This document shows, piece by piece, positions 11,419 through 22,944 of a stretch of DNA of 64,000 nucleotides. The notes under the pieces are model-generated. The model made no database searches, was not told where the DNA came from, and saw only the letters and a program-made list of their open reading frames with translations. The position numbers and the translations under genes were made by a program. How positions within the stretch are numbered: the first letter of the stretch is position 1; each line of letters begins with the position of its first letter. Source of the DNA: Phoma sp. XZ068 (lineage: Eukaryota > Ascomycota > Dothideomycetes > Pleosporales > Didymellaceae); NCBI GenBank assembly GCA_004835665.1, contig RBKR01000003.1, positions 1,860,001 to 1,924,000 of the forward strand, given 5' to 3'.

Positions 11419-12600
11419 GCGACTAATGTCTTCAGTGTGCATGGTCCGTGGACGGGCCTAACTAACGGGAAGGAAGCGTGAAGTGCGTGAATGATACCAG
11501 CCCAGCCAGAAAGCGACTCTTGCCCACAGCAACCAAGAACCCAGTCCCTTGCGATCAGCCAGTGTTATTCGATCTCCAGCGCCCTTACGATCAGCCAGTG
11601 CCATTCGACCAGCCAGCGCCCTTGCGATCAGCCCTTGTCAAGCACCCACCGCGAATCCATGAAAGCAACGCTAAGACAGCCCATGAAAACACCGATAAAG
11701 ACAAAATAAAACATGAATGAAGCAATTTTTTCCCATCACTGTGCACAGATACACAAAGTGACCGTATTCCTGCACTGCGCCCCAGTTCAACCGGTGGAAG
11801 TGAAGCTCAGCGTTTCAGTCTCGTAATCAATGAACCGAGTACAGCCGACTGCAATTGTTCACAATACGAGGCTGACAGTCTCCAACCTCTGCGACGACGC
11901 AAGACAAGACTGGACAAGATAGTGCTATGCTATCTAGGTAGTGAAACAGAGAGCTATCTCATGTCTCCACCTCCCCATATCACGCCCCCAGTTTCTCTAT
12001 CTACAGTTCTCGGAGCCGCACAGTGGTGGGCCCACTATACTTGACTCGGCGCAGTCGTTCTGCGTAGCGTAGTGGAGAACCCCAGCCACCAACCTCAACC
12101 TCAAAGCCGATGCCAGGGCGGCCGAAAGCCGAATCGGCTTTGAAAAGTGGGCCAGGTTTGCACGTTCGGAGGCCTAACCGGATGTATGCTTCCGCCGGAA
12201 CCATCCGCAGGATTTGAAAGTGTGAGAGGATACAGGTTTTAATACCAAGATACCCGCTTGCACCTTCCTGTTTTTTGTGAAGGCTTTGGTGTGGCGTAAC
12301 GTACGACTCGCACGCATTTTTGCTGTTTGTGGGTGGGAGGGTATTAGCATGTGAGTGGCAGTACACTTCCCCCCCTGTTCGTGTGCCTAGCGTACGCTGT
12401 ACCTGCAAACGGCCAGGTTAGAAAGTAAGGGCCGACATTGTGCCGACCATATGTATGCTTTATTCGCTAGTCGTTGGTTGACCGACACGGATCTCTGACC
12501 TGTATCTGAATACCAGCTGAGTTTTGAGCCACCTGGAAGGTCAACGTATGGATCGAGCTAGGTATCCAAGCCGAGGCCGAGTGGTGAAGATGAACACCTG
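11419..12600. other. gene-poor intergenic, nothing recognised
   Basis: After the transporter stop there is a short block repeating words such as CGATCAGCCAGTG and CCCTTGCGATCAGCC (about 11548-11640), a small imperfect tandem repeat with a period near 30-40 bp. The frame at 12001-12408 (minus) has no supporting features. Confidence 0.5.
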
Positions 12601-13920
12601 CTCAAGCGCCTTATACAGCACCACGGAGCCTACACCACAAACAGAGAAATAATCCCAAGCGCAAGACAGTACTTGGCTCGTGCTTATTATTATATTGCCC
12701 GTCGTTGCAGTAGTCTAGCCTTCTTGCATTGTAGAAGGAGGCTTGCAGGGCTTGAACCTTGGGAGTAGCTGCAGGCGTTCGGCCCATAAAACAAGCTCCG
12801 TTGTAAACGCCTTGTCAACTGCCTTACTCAGCACACCACAGCTGACTACATATCACCCGAGTAAATGATACTGAGTACGCAGTACAACACCTACCCTGTT
12901 CTTATTTTCCAGTACGAGTCACTAAAACATACCAACTTTACTGCCTCGTAGAAAGTGCTCTACATCTTTATATCACATCAAGGCTTCGCCGTATAATTAC
13001 CAGTCGTTGCAGTATTTTGCCTAGTCGCATCGTAGAATGAAGTTTACATATTGGAGTCACTGAATGTTCAGCCAATAAACAACGTCTTGATACAAGAATT
13101 GCAGTTCTTCCAAGACAGCGCCTCGGTACTGCCTTACTTAGCACACGAAACAGTTACAGACTACGCCACGACAGACAAGTATGCCAAGTACAATCGAATG
13201 TCTGGATTTGCGCTCATTGCTACTTAAAGCTACTGTGGTTTTGCATTGCTGTGCTGTAGAACATATTAGGTTCGCATCTATTATTGCTAACGTGATAACC
13301 TCCCATCCCGTAAACACAGCAGGAGAAGGAATACTACGAACAAATATCTACCTAAGTTTACTATATTTCAAGTAAATTTACAAGGAGTTTAGGTGCACAT
13401 CTCTCATTGCCAAAGTACCCCTGACTAACCAGCAACCCTACCTACTCGTAAAAACCACCAGAGAAGTAAGCCAAGCGCAAAGAACATCTAACTTGTTTAT
13501 AGTATTCTATTGCCAGTTACCGCAATACTCTAGCTTTGATGCTTTATAGCGGAACTTGATGGTAGCATCTTACTATCCCCACTGTATCCAATTAACACAC
13601 CACTTCGTCGTAAACACAACAGTGTGTATTAATTCCAAGGACCGTTAAAAATATTCTTGGCTTTACTATTCTACTACCAGTCACCGCAGTAGCTGGAACC
13701 ATACTGTATTGAACAAGAAGTTATGCTTTGCATCTTGCTATCCCTAATATCTGACCAACAATCCTCCTTTTCAGCTCTAAACACACTAGGAGAAGCATAT
13801 CACGTGCAGTCCAACGTCTAGCCAGTCCCCATCATTTATTCCCAGTAATTACAACTACTCAGCGTCTTGCGTTGCAGAAAGAATTCCACGTGTTAGAGTA
13901 AAGACGCTGAAGATGTATAT
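12601..13920. repeat. degenerate tandem repeat, unit about 150-170 bp
   Basis: The same word order recurs with heavy divergence. One recurring core reads CCAGTC-GC-GCAGTA followed by a GCATTGTAGAA-like block; I find it at about 12698, 13000, 13513, 13677 and 13841. A second core resembling CGTAAACACAACAG/GGAGAAG appears at about 12632, 13307, 13448, 13607 and 13782. Spacings of 141-175 bp, or about two or three times that, point to an array that has lost sequence identity. The block is visibly AT-richer than flanking genes and codes for nothing. No inverted ends, target duplications or transposase are seen, so the origin (old satellite, minisatellite or transposon remnant) is open. Confidence 0.5.
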
Positions 13921-14813
13921 ATTTAATTATTCTCCCTTGTTAAACAAATCTATAACACAATAATACTACTACATGCAAATACCACACAAACACTATCTCC
14001 AAGCCTATCCTCGTGTCTGCTCGCACCCATCTTCGCCGTTCGAAAATTCGTTGCACTGTAGATTCCCCTGTCTTGATACTACCGTCAAGTCCTTTAATAT
14101 AACAATTAACCCCCCCCCCCCCCCTTCTGCATATGTAGAAAACACACAACACATCTCACATCACTAACCACAAATCACACATTATACATCAAGGTGAACG
14201 GCACATATACACAAACACGTATGTATACATTAAACCCCATCAACGCGTTGGCATTGATATCTATATCATTTCCTCGACTCGACATCAATACCGACATCAA
14301 TACTGACATCAATACCATCAACATCAATATCGATATCGATATCGATAATGATTACTATTCTTCTCCCAAGCAAGCGCACGACCTTAGTCAAGCAAGCTTG
14401 CGTATTAACAAACTACACTGCGATAAACTACACGCTATTAGATGTACTCTACTCGAATGCATGTTCGATGTAATTATGCTGAATCCACGCTGTGAGGTTT
14501 CCACCCATCCTAGCATGTTATGCCATGTTATGCCATGCCATGCCATGTCATGCTCTGACCCTGATCTGACCCTGATCTGAACGTATTGTGTGCGCTGAAA
14601 ATGGATGAAGCATGCAGTTACAGTATGCGACAAGCAAATATTTTGTACGCCCCGGTTTTCTTCCTTCCCTGCCTTTTCCTTTTCTTCCCTTTGCAAGTGC
14701 GCTCCGCCAGACGAGAGCGGGCGGGCGGGTATCTAGTAGCGGACTGGGCGCGGGTGTGCGGCTATTGGTGCAAGACCGTTTGAGATGATATTTCCTGATC
14801 CTCAGAACTTCCT
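13921..14813. repeat. simple-sequence cluster: C(15) run, GACATCAATAC repeats, TGCCATG repeats
   Basis: Non-coding. It holds a 15-base C run (14110-14124), imperfect repeats of GACATCAATACC passing into ATCGAT repeats (about 14280-14350), and TGCCATGTTA/TGCCATGCCA repeats followed by CTGACCCTGAT repeats (about 14513-14580). It lies downstream of the bHLH gene stop. The plus-strand frame 14194-14580 is only a translation of these repeats. Confidence 0.6.
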
Positions 14814-16892
14814 TCAAGTCTCGTCGACGGCAGCGGGCGTAGATACCGGCTCCTTCTTCAGTTCGGAGGGGGCTTCAGCTGAACTCTCGCTCGAGCTGAT
14901 GCCTGCTGAACTACTCCTCCTCAATTCGGCCAGTTGTTTCCCCAGTGCCTCCATCTCGGCGTCCTTTTGCTGCAGCAATTGATCTTTCGCTGATACCTCG
15001 CTCTTCAAGTGCTTGATGTAGTCGATTGCGCTTTCGACCTTGGCTGCCTTGGAGTTGTTTGATTGTGCTGCAGTCTCGGGGCTCTTCGCGTCTGGCGTGA
15101 CTGTCTGCGAGCCGGCGGGGAGGAGTTCTTGCATTTCCTGGAGGGCCAGGTTGATGCGATTTCGGCGGCCTTGCTCGGCGATCTTGTGAGAAGTGCGTTT
15201 CGACGTGAGATTTGTGGAGAGGGATGCGGGGTATGAGACGCCTGGGACTGTGGTGCCGTCAAGGATGTTCTGGTAGTTAGATTTGGATGCCAGGAGAAGG
15301 GCGTGGGTGTTGTCTGAGACGCCTGCGGATTGTTAGACTTCATCGTGCGAGGATTGAGGATTATGACTTACCATGCTCTCCAGCTGCCAGCAGAGGCTTG
15401 ATACTCGGCGAGATCTTCGGCCTCAAGGCTGGACTGACGAGGCTCGTGCTCACACTGCCCCTCTTCTTTGCGTTGCGGCCCTTTGCGTCCAGCTTCTTTC
15501 CAGAGGTCATGGAGAATGCTGGGCTCGTGGGTGTTGACATAGCGTCGAGCATGGGGCTGTTTGACATGGCTGCGCCTGGTGTGCTGAGCGGGCCCATCTT
15601 GGGGGTTTTGCGAGCAGACATGCGGGGTGTGTCGTCTCCCTCGCGGAAAGCTGTGTCTATCCTGGACAACGAAGGCCTGGGTTCTAAGGAAGCTTCGGGG
15701 AGGGCCAGGTCTTCCAGCATTGGGGGTACGTTCATCGACGCCTCGAATTGCGGCGAAGGGTGTATGCGCATGAGTGAGGCAGGTGTGGCCGGCGTAGTTC
15801 CTTTGCCGTTTTGCGCAAGCATCGCCGGCGAGTGCGTTACAGACGCGGGAAGTGGTGGTGGTCGCATCTCAGACAGCATAGGCTCAGGAGAAATGGAGTC
15901 GGATTCCGAGTAGTCGCGGCTTCCTGGCACGTCGAGGCCGTTGTTGCGTGCCTCCTCCACGAGCTCGCGGACCTCCTTGGGCGGCAGTTGCATGGAGACT
16001 GTGGGCTTCCGGCGGGCAGGTTTCACTATGGGCGACTGTCGGACGCGGTTCGCCGGCGTTGCTCTGGGGGGGTTCCTCTTCGCGCGCAGGCTCCTCCGCT
16101 GCTCTGGTGGCTGGGCCATGGCCGGCTCGCCCAGCATGTCCATGTCGACGTCAATGGGCGAATGGCCGGTCGAGCTCGCCGAGGTCGAGGCGCGCGAGTG
16201 CAGATGCGAGTGGGCATGCTGGTGAGGCTGGGCGTTGAGTGCGGGCGAGGTGAGCGGGCTGAAGTAGGCGCCGGGGACGGTGAAGTCGGGTATCTGGAAC
16301 CGTGCGTCGTGAGGGGTGACTGCTGGAGATACGAGTGGGGTAAAGGACTATGTCACGGTCAGTGCGGGATCGCAATGGCACTCTCGGGCCCACGTACGGC
16401 GTCGCCCTTGCGCAGGTGATACTGGTGGTCGTACACGGCCTGCTGGTCGAGCTGCTGCATGTAGCGGTGCGGGTCGCCGTGCATCTCGACGCTGTTGGGC
16501 GTGGGCGGCACGCCGTGGTGCGCGCGGAAGCCGTGGTCAGGCGCTGGCGAGAAGACGGGCGTGCCGGCCTGGCTGAACTGCGACATGCCGTAGTCGAAGA
16601 AGCTGGCATTCACGCCCGGCTGCGACATGGCGTGGGTGGCCATTGCTCCCTGCGCCTGCTGCGCGCTGGACGCGCCGTCGCCGTGATTCTGGGGAACCTG
16701 CGGGGGGAACGGGTGGTCGAGGTGGTGCTGGTCGAGCGCGTCGGCCATGGCGTCGTTGTGCGCCCCGCCATGGCTAAAGTTGAAGTCGGGGAGGTCGAGG
16801 TCGTTGAAGTGTTCAAAGTCGATCAGATTGCCAAAGTCTTGGTCGGCCGCAGCATCCATGCCCGCCCACGATTGCGCATTTGCACTGTCCAT
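14814..16892 (-). CDS. bHLH transcription factor, NUC-1/PHO4-like
   Basis: Three exons on the minus strand: 16892-16398, 16347-15372, 15322-14814 (introns 50 and 49 nt), giving 659 residues. The ATG at 16892 is used because the longer frame starts at TTG. The first 160 residues are Gln/His/Asp-rich, and the middle is Ser/Pro-rich with a basic RRSLRAKR patch. The bHLH lies near the C terminus: the basic region SHKIAEQGRRNRIN has the class B residues H, E and R that read CACGTG. It is followed by helix 1, a long loop (over 20 residues), helix 2 with KAAKVESAIDYIKHL, and a coiled-coil run. The long loop and SNNSKAAKVE block match the phosphate-starvation activators NUC-1/PalcA and Pho4. A role in phosphate regulation is inferred from that similarity. 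Confidence 0.85.
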
Positions 16893-18394
16893 TGCGTTCG
16901 CCGAGCCCCTGCCGGAGAGGAGCAAGTGGGCAAGTGGGAAGAGTCTCGATTTACGAAGCGCGAGCAATTTTCTTCCGTCTCGCTGGTGGGGCTCAGTCCG
17001 CGCCGGGTAGACTCGCTAGCGATGTGAAGACGCTAGACGCGCTCCTGCGAGAGAGCGCCGTGGTTTTTTGGCTCGCTGCTTGGGAAGTGATTGAAGTGAC
17101 TGCAGCTGTTCCACCAGGCCGACCCTGTACAGCCCAAGAGGGCTATGCGAACGCGGGCTGACCTGCTGCGGTGGGAGTAGCCCACCCCACGACTTTACTA
17201 AGATAACAGACTCGAGTTGCGCGGGATTCTCAGCCAACCGCAGGCCGCAACTGGCTCGGGGCAGAAGCCGCGAACATCACCTACATGACCTACCGGAACG
17301 ACTCCGACTACAGTTCACTTACAGTAGTCTGACATGATAATTTACAGTAGTCTGGACATGTAACTTGCATTAGCCTGATCTCAAAGTCACTTGCACATGA
17401 TGCTGATCGTGAGAGTGCTAGTGGGCATTCATGGATGATACTTTCAGGTCGAGTCGCCCTTCCATGCAAGCGTGGGGTGCTTGGGCCTCGAAACACAACA
17501 CCCTCCATTCTGCTGAAGAGTGCTTCGCGACAGCATGAGAGCCAGTGGCCACTTCAAGCGGTGGCCCAATAGCGCAGCTGCGTTGTTCGGCCCGGCTGTC
17601 GGGCCACGGAATATGGCTGCTTGGATGCCCTGCCGGCTGGAGCAGTTCGCGTTCGTCCATCAATGCACTCGGCGCCTGTGCTCTTTCCGGCCAGCTGGTG
17701 ATGCACGGGCAGTTGCAGCGCAGGTTCGTGTTGCGCACTGCAAACAAACAAGGAAAACCTTGACAGAGGGCACAATGTCGTGCAGCTGTCAGAATTTATC
17801 GATGCGCGCTCGACGATGCTGTCTTCAGCCTTGATTTGTGGAGTGCAATATTGTGCTACTGGGCTCGCTCGCGCCTTGTTAATCTCGTTTGCCTAGTGCC
17901 TGCCCCTTTGAGCCTTGACGCCCGAGAAAACAGGCAAACGCAAAACAAAGGCAGTGCTGGGCTTCAGGGCAGTCGCCAGAGCAGAGGGAACAGGTAGACA
18001 ATGGCAGGCAGGCAAGACAGGCAAGACAGGCAAGATAGACATGCAAGACAAGGCTGGATGCAATACATACGTAAAGTGAGACAATTGTCGTCTCGTGATT
18101 TGTGAAGCGCAACAGCCGTGAAAGGCAGACTGGCCAAAATAGAAGAACCCAAGAAAAAATCCCTACAGCGCTGCCAGCAATGAACAGCAGCGAGCGTCAA
18201 AGTGCGCTTTTCCGTATTTTACACATTGCTGAACCAACATGATCCATTCCAATATCAGCTCCCAGGACTGCTGCACACCGTGGGGTATTATCACCACAAC
18301 CAACCAAACGTAGTAGTAAAAGGAAACACTGCCGTCAAAGGGCCCCGCATGAACGCCGTTACTCAGCCATGGCTGGCTACATCTTCGCCGCCGT
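16893..18394. other. intergenic, bHLH gene promoter side
   Basis: No gene is supported. It contains a near-direct repeat TTACAGTAGTCTG (about 17320 and 17342) and a short tandem run of GGCAAGACA units (about 18003-18050). The small frames are in several registers without conserved motifs. Confidence 0.5.
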
Positions 18395-18783
18395 TTACAT
18401 TACGATGCAGCAGCCATTACTTTGCTGGGGGGCGTAGGGGTCCTCGCGCTTGTCGATCTGGACGAGTTAGTGAATGGGAATGAGAAGAGTGGGTGCGTCG
18501 ACGTACGGTTCCCCATCGTGAAGGTACCATCCAGTCCTTGGGCTCCTTGTCTGTGAATGCAATGAGACTGCGCGCGTTAGTCTTTCTCCTTCCACAGTGA
18601 CGTCTGCACATACTCCAGGGCAGCTTCGGACACGGGTATCCTGCGGCGCTCGAGGTCCTCGCGCAGGCGCTGGTTGAGCTCGGTCAGGCGTCGCAGCTTC
18701 AGCTCGGCCATGCTCTGCTTCTTGGACTTGCCATCGCCGCCGGTCCGGATCTCGTAGGGGGCGGCAGCCATCATGGCGGGCAT
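18395..18783 (-). CDS. heterotrimeric G protein gamma subunit
   Basis: Three exons on the minus strand: 18783-18614, 18567-18507, 18457-18395 (introns 46 and 49 nt, donors GTATGT and GTACGT, branch sites ACTAAC and CACTAAC), giving 97 residues. The coiled-coil helix ELKLRRLTELNQRLREDL is followed by IPVSEAALDLIAF, the conserved DWMVPSRWG turn, DPYAPQQ and the C-terminal CCIVM. The CaaX box is CIVM, preceded by another cysteine, as in fungal gamma subunits that are farnesylated and probably palmitoylated for plasma-membrane attachment. It partners the WD40 beta subunit in mating, development and nutrient signalling. The first of several clustered ATGs is used. The gene is easily missed because no single frame covers it. 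Confidence 0.93.
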
Positions 18784-19501
18784 GGTGCGCGTAAGGAGGG
18801 GTATCGTAAAGAAGAAGAGGGCGGGTGCGGGTGGTATTAGGTGCACGGCGCCGTGGAGTAGAGCGGTGCGGTGCGAGGCGTGCGACGTGCCTCGGCGGGC
18901 GACGAGGGCGTGGTGTGGGCGGTGCCGGGTAGAGAGCGGATGCAGAGGAAAGGAGCGAAGTTGGCCAGCCAGGAGAGCCTTCCGCGCGAAGGCCGGGCTG
19001 CTGCGAGCTGCGGCGATGGGGTGCGTCTGGCGATGGGAGCGGAGGTCGAGTGGGCGGATGGAGGCGTAAGGAGAGGTTGGAGGAGATTCGGTGGTATTGG
19101 CTCAGCAGCCCAGCAGCCCCTTGCGCGCAAACGGCCTAGGCGCGCCGCCCGCCCTGAAGGGCTACACAGGACACCAGGGCTGCACACCGCTGGGCAGAAT
19201 CTGCAGCGTGCAGACCGAGTGTTGATGATGAATAAGGGCTTGATTTACGGAGTGCTTGATCAACCACTTGACCGCGTCCTTGCTGCCTCCTGCTTGACTG
19301 TGTGTGCCTCATCGACAGACTGCGTGACTTGGTGCACCGCGGGGACGGGCTAACCGCATCTTCGCTTAGGCTCCCACATCATTTTCCGTGGCCAACATCA
19401 TCGCCGTGCGAAAGTTTGCAACGCGCACCACACCACAGGCCTGCCGCCCGCCTGCTCAGCCTCCCCCAGCGACCCGGATCCTCCGTCCCCCGCTGCCCAG
19501 C
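18784..19501. promoter_or_regulatory. divergent promoter region, G-gamma / eIF3a
   Basis: A 718-bp GC-rich region between two divergently transcribed genes. The part next to eIF3a has CT-rich runs typical of promoters of highly expressed fungal genes. No other gene is seen. Confidence 0.45.
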
Positions 19502-22500
19502 ATGGCGCCCCCTCCGCACAGCAAGCCCGAGAACACTCTGTACGCCGCTCCTCGCACCGCACATGCGCACCCCGCCGGCCGTGACAATGCTAACGCCGCC
19601 GCAGCAAACGCGCCCAAGAGCTCATCGGCGTCCAGCAGCAGCAGGCCGCCCTGCAGCTGCTCCACGAGCATGTCACCTCCAAGCGCACCCGCAACAGCCC
19701 CATCGCCAGCCTCGAGCCCGTCATGGTGCTCTTCGTCGAGCTCTGCGTCGACCTGCGCAAGGGCAAGCTCGCCAAGGACGGCCTCTACCAGTACAAGAAC
19801 ACGGCCCAGAACACCAACGTCGGCACCATCGAGCTCGTCTTCAAGAAGTTCATCGAGCTGGCCGAGGGCAAGGTCACCGAGGCCCAGGCCAAGGCCGACG
19901 AGGTGCAGTCGTCCCTCGAGGGCACCTCGGGCGACGCGAAGAACATCGAGGACCTCGAGGCCTCCGAGACGCCTGAGAGCATCCTGCTGTCCACCGTCTC
20001 CGGCGAGCAGGCCCGCGACCGCACCGACCGCGCCATCGTCACCCCCTGGCTGAAGTTCCTGTGGGAGACGTACCGCACCGTGCTCGACATCTTCAAGAAC
20101 AACGCCCGCCTCGAGCTCATGTACCAGTCGACCGCCCACCAGGCCTTCCAGTTCTGCTCCAAGTACGCCCGCAAGACCGAGTTCCGCCGCCTCTGCGAGC
20201 TGCTCCGCAACCACCTGCAGAATGCCGCCAAGTTCTCCTCGCAGATGCACGCCATCAACCTGTCCGACCCCGACACCCTGCAGCGCCACCTCGACACCCG
20301 CTTCCAGCAGCTGAACGTCGCCGTCGAGCTCGAGCTGTGGCAGGAGGCCTTCAGGAGCGTCGAGGACATCCACACCCTGCTCAGCCTGAGCAAGCGCCCC
20401 GCCAAGAACGTCATGATGGCCAACTACTTTGAGAAGCTCACACGCATCTTCCTCGTCAGCGAGAACTACCTCTTCCACGCTGCCGCATGGAGCCGCTACT
20501 ACAACCTCCTCCGCCAGTCCGCCGCTGCCGTGGCCACCGGACAGGGCCTGAAGAAGGACAACCCAGCCGTGACCGAGGCCGACATGACCAAGGCTGCTTC
20601 GTTCGTGCTCCTCTCTGCACTCTCCATCCCCGTCATCAGCACATCCCGCTCCCGCGGCGCCCTGGTCGATGTCGACGCGGCCAAGAACAACAAGAACTCG
20701 CGTCTCACCAACCTGCTCGGCATGAACCAGGCACCTACTCGTGCCATTCTGTTCAAGGATGCTCTCAGCAAGGGTCTGCTCAAGCGTGCCCGCCCTGAGA
20801 TCCGTGACCTCTACAACATCCTCGAGGTCGACTTCCACCCTCTGTCCATCTGCAAGAAGATCTCCCCCATCCTTGCCCAGATTGGCGCTGATGAGGAGAT
20901 GAAGAAGTACGTCGGCCCGCTCCAGCAGGTCATCCTCACCCGTCTCTTCCAGCAGCTGTCCCAGGTCTACGACTCTGTACAGATCAAGTTTGTGCTCGAA
21001 CTGGCTCAGTTCCCCGAGCCCTTTGGTGTCAACAAGGCTACCATCGAGAAGTTCATCATGAACGGCTGCAAGAAGGGCGACCTCGCCATCCGCATCGACC
21101 ACGCCGCCGGTGTCCTCACCTTCGACTCTGATGTCTTCTCTGCTGCCAAGGCCATGCACCCTGGATCTGGTGCTGGCTCCGCCGAGACCGAGACCCGCTC
21201 CGTCCAGCGTCTCCAGAGCACACCTGCTGAGATTGTTCGATCGCAGCTCACACGCCTCGCCAAGTCCCTCTTCGTCACATGCCAGTACGTTGACCCCTCG
21301 TTCAACGCTGAGCGTCTCAGGCTCAAGGAGGCCGCTCTCGCCCGCGCCAAGGAGGGCGCCGAGCAGGAGCACCAGGAGACTCTTGCTCGTCGCGAGATCA
21401 TCTCGCAGAAGAAGGAGGCTGCCGCCAAGGCGCTCCAGGCCAAGGAGAGCGAGGAGCAGTCCAAGAGGGCGCTCCGCCAGCAGCAATTGAAGGAGGAGGA
21501 AGCTCGCCGTCTCGCTGAGGAGCAGCGTCAACGCGCTGAACAGCGCATCAAGGCCGAGCAACAGCGCATCCAGCGTGAGGAGATTGAGAAGCAGCTCAAG
21601 GAGCTCAAGGCCACCACCAAGGTCGACATTGATCTGCCTGAGAACATTGAGGATCTCGACTCCACCAGGATCCGTATTCTCAAGCTCCAGGCTCTCGAGA
21701 AGGAGAAGAGCCTGCTCGGCGAGACCCTCCGCATCACCGGCAAGCGCATTGACCACTTGGAGCGTGCCTACCGCAAGGAGGAGATCAAGCACCTCAAGGA
21801 GGACTACGAGAAGCAGATGAAGGCCGACGAGGAGGCTTACGAGAAGGCAAAGGCTGAGGAGCTCAGGGAAGCCGAGGAGAAGCACAAGGAGGACGTTGCC
21901 CTCAAGCACCGTCTGTCAAGACTTGTACCCATCTACTCGGACTTTGTCAACACCGTCAAGCAGAACCGCAAGGCCGAGTTCGAGAAGCGCTCGAGGGCCG
22001 CACAGAAGGAGCTCGAGGCCAAGAAGACCGCTCGCGTCAAGGAAGTCAAGGAGAGACTCGCCCGCGAGAAGCGTGAGCGCGAAGAGGCTGAGCGCCGAGC
22101 AAGGGAAGAGGAGGAGCGTGCCGCCGCTGAGGCTGAGGCCAAGGCTGCCGAAGAGGAGGCGAAGCGCGCGAAGATGGCCGAGGAGAAGGCCAGGCGCGAC
22201 GAGGAGCGCAAGTCAGTATTCCCTCCCTCCTTCACCCTTACACTACTAACATCTTCTAGGGTCCTCGACGAGAAGGCACGTATCCAGCGCGAGCGCGAGG
22301 AGGCCGCAGAGGCCAAGCTCCAGGCCCGCAAGGCTGGTGGATTCCGCTCCGAAGTCCCCGACCGCACATTCTCCCGTGGCGCTCCCGCTCCCGCTGCCGC
22401 AGAGCCCGAGAGCCGTGGACCACCCCGTCTCGCCCTCGCCGGCGGCAAGCCCTCATGGCGCGACCGCATGGCCTCCAAGGGTGCCGAAGAGGGTGCTCCC

Positions 22501-22944
22501 GCCGCGCCAGCTGCTCAGGCCGCTCCCGTCGCTGCCCCCGCCGCTGCCCCCGCCGCTGCCTCTCCCCCCGTCTCCGAGGCACCACCCTCCCAGCGCTCCG
22601 GCTACGTCCCTCCCCACCTCCGTGGCGCTGGCGGTGCTGCTCCTCCTCCAGGCGGCGGCTGGCGCGAACGCGAAGCCGCAGTCCGCAGCGGTGACGTCCC
22701 CGCTCGCGCTGACTCCGGCTCTCCCGCCGCTGGCGGCCGCTACGAGGCTCCTCGCCGCACTTTCGGCGGCGACTCTGAGCGCAGAGCCTCCCCCGCCACA
22801 GGCGGCCGCTGGGAACCTCCCGCGCGCCGCGGCCCCGCCGACGGTGAGCGCGAGCGCGAGCCCGAGGCCCGTCCTCCTCCCCCTGCCGGCGGTGCCGGCG
22901 ATGGCAAGTACAGGCCCGGTGCATTCAGGCGCACCGAGCGATAA
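19502..22944 (+). CDS. eukaryotic translation initiation factor 3 subunit a (Tif32)
   Basis: Three exons: 19502-19539, 19605-22211, 22260-22944, giving 1109 residues. The tiny first exon encodes MAPPPHSKPENT. After splicing, LKRAQELIGVQQQQAALQL and SPIASLEPVMVLFVELCVDLRKGK continue, which is the family N terminus. The PCI domain lies around residues 320-510. From about 550 to 830 there is a long charged helix rich in Glu/Lys/Arg (the spectrin-like region that binds eIF3b and other subunits). The C terminus is Ala/Pro/Gly-rich with GYVPPHLRG and RPGAFRRTER. eIF3a is the scaffold of eIF3, linking the 40S subunit to mRNA recruitment. Codon use is strongly G/C-ending, as expected for a highly expressed gene. 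The last intron (22212-22259) is 48 nt, a multiple of three, without a stop. Confidence 0.96.

Noticed and set aside
14194..14580. 128-codon frame with Asp-Ile-Asn repeats
   Set aside because: A translation of the GACATCAATAC and TGCCATG simple repeats, not a gene.
19456..21909. 817-codon open frame on the minus strand
   Set aside because: It lies exactly antisense to eIF3a. The leucine/valine/glycine-rich translation is the mirror of G/C-ending codons in that highly expressed gene.
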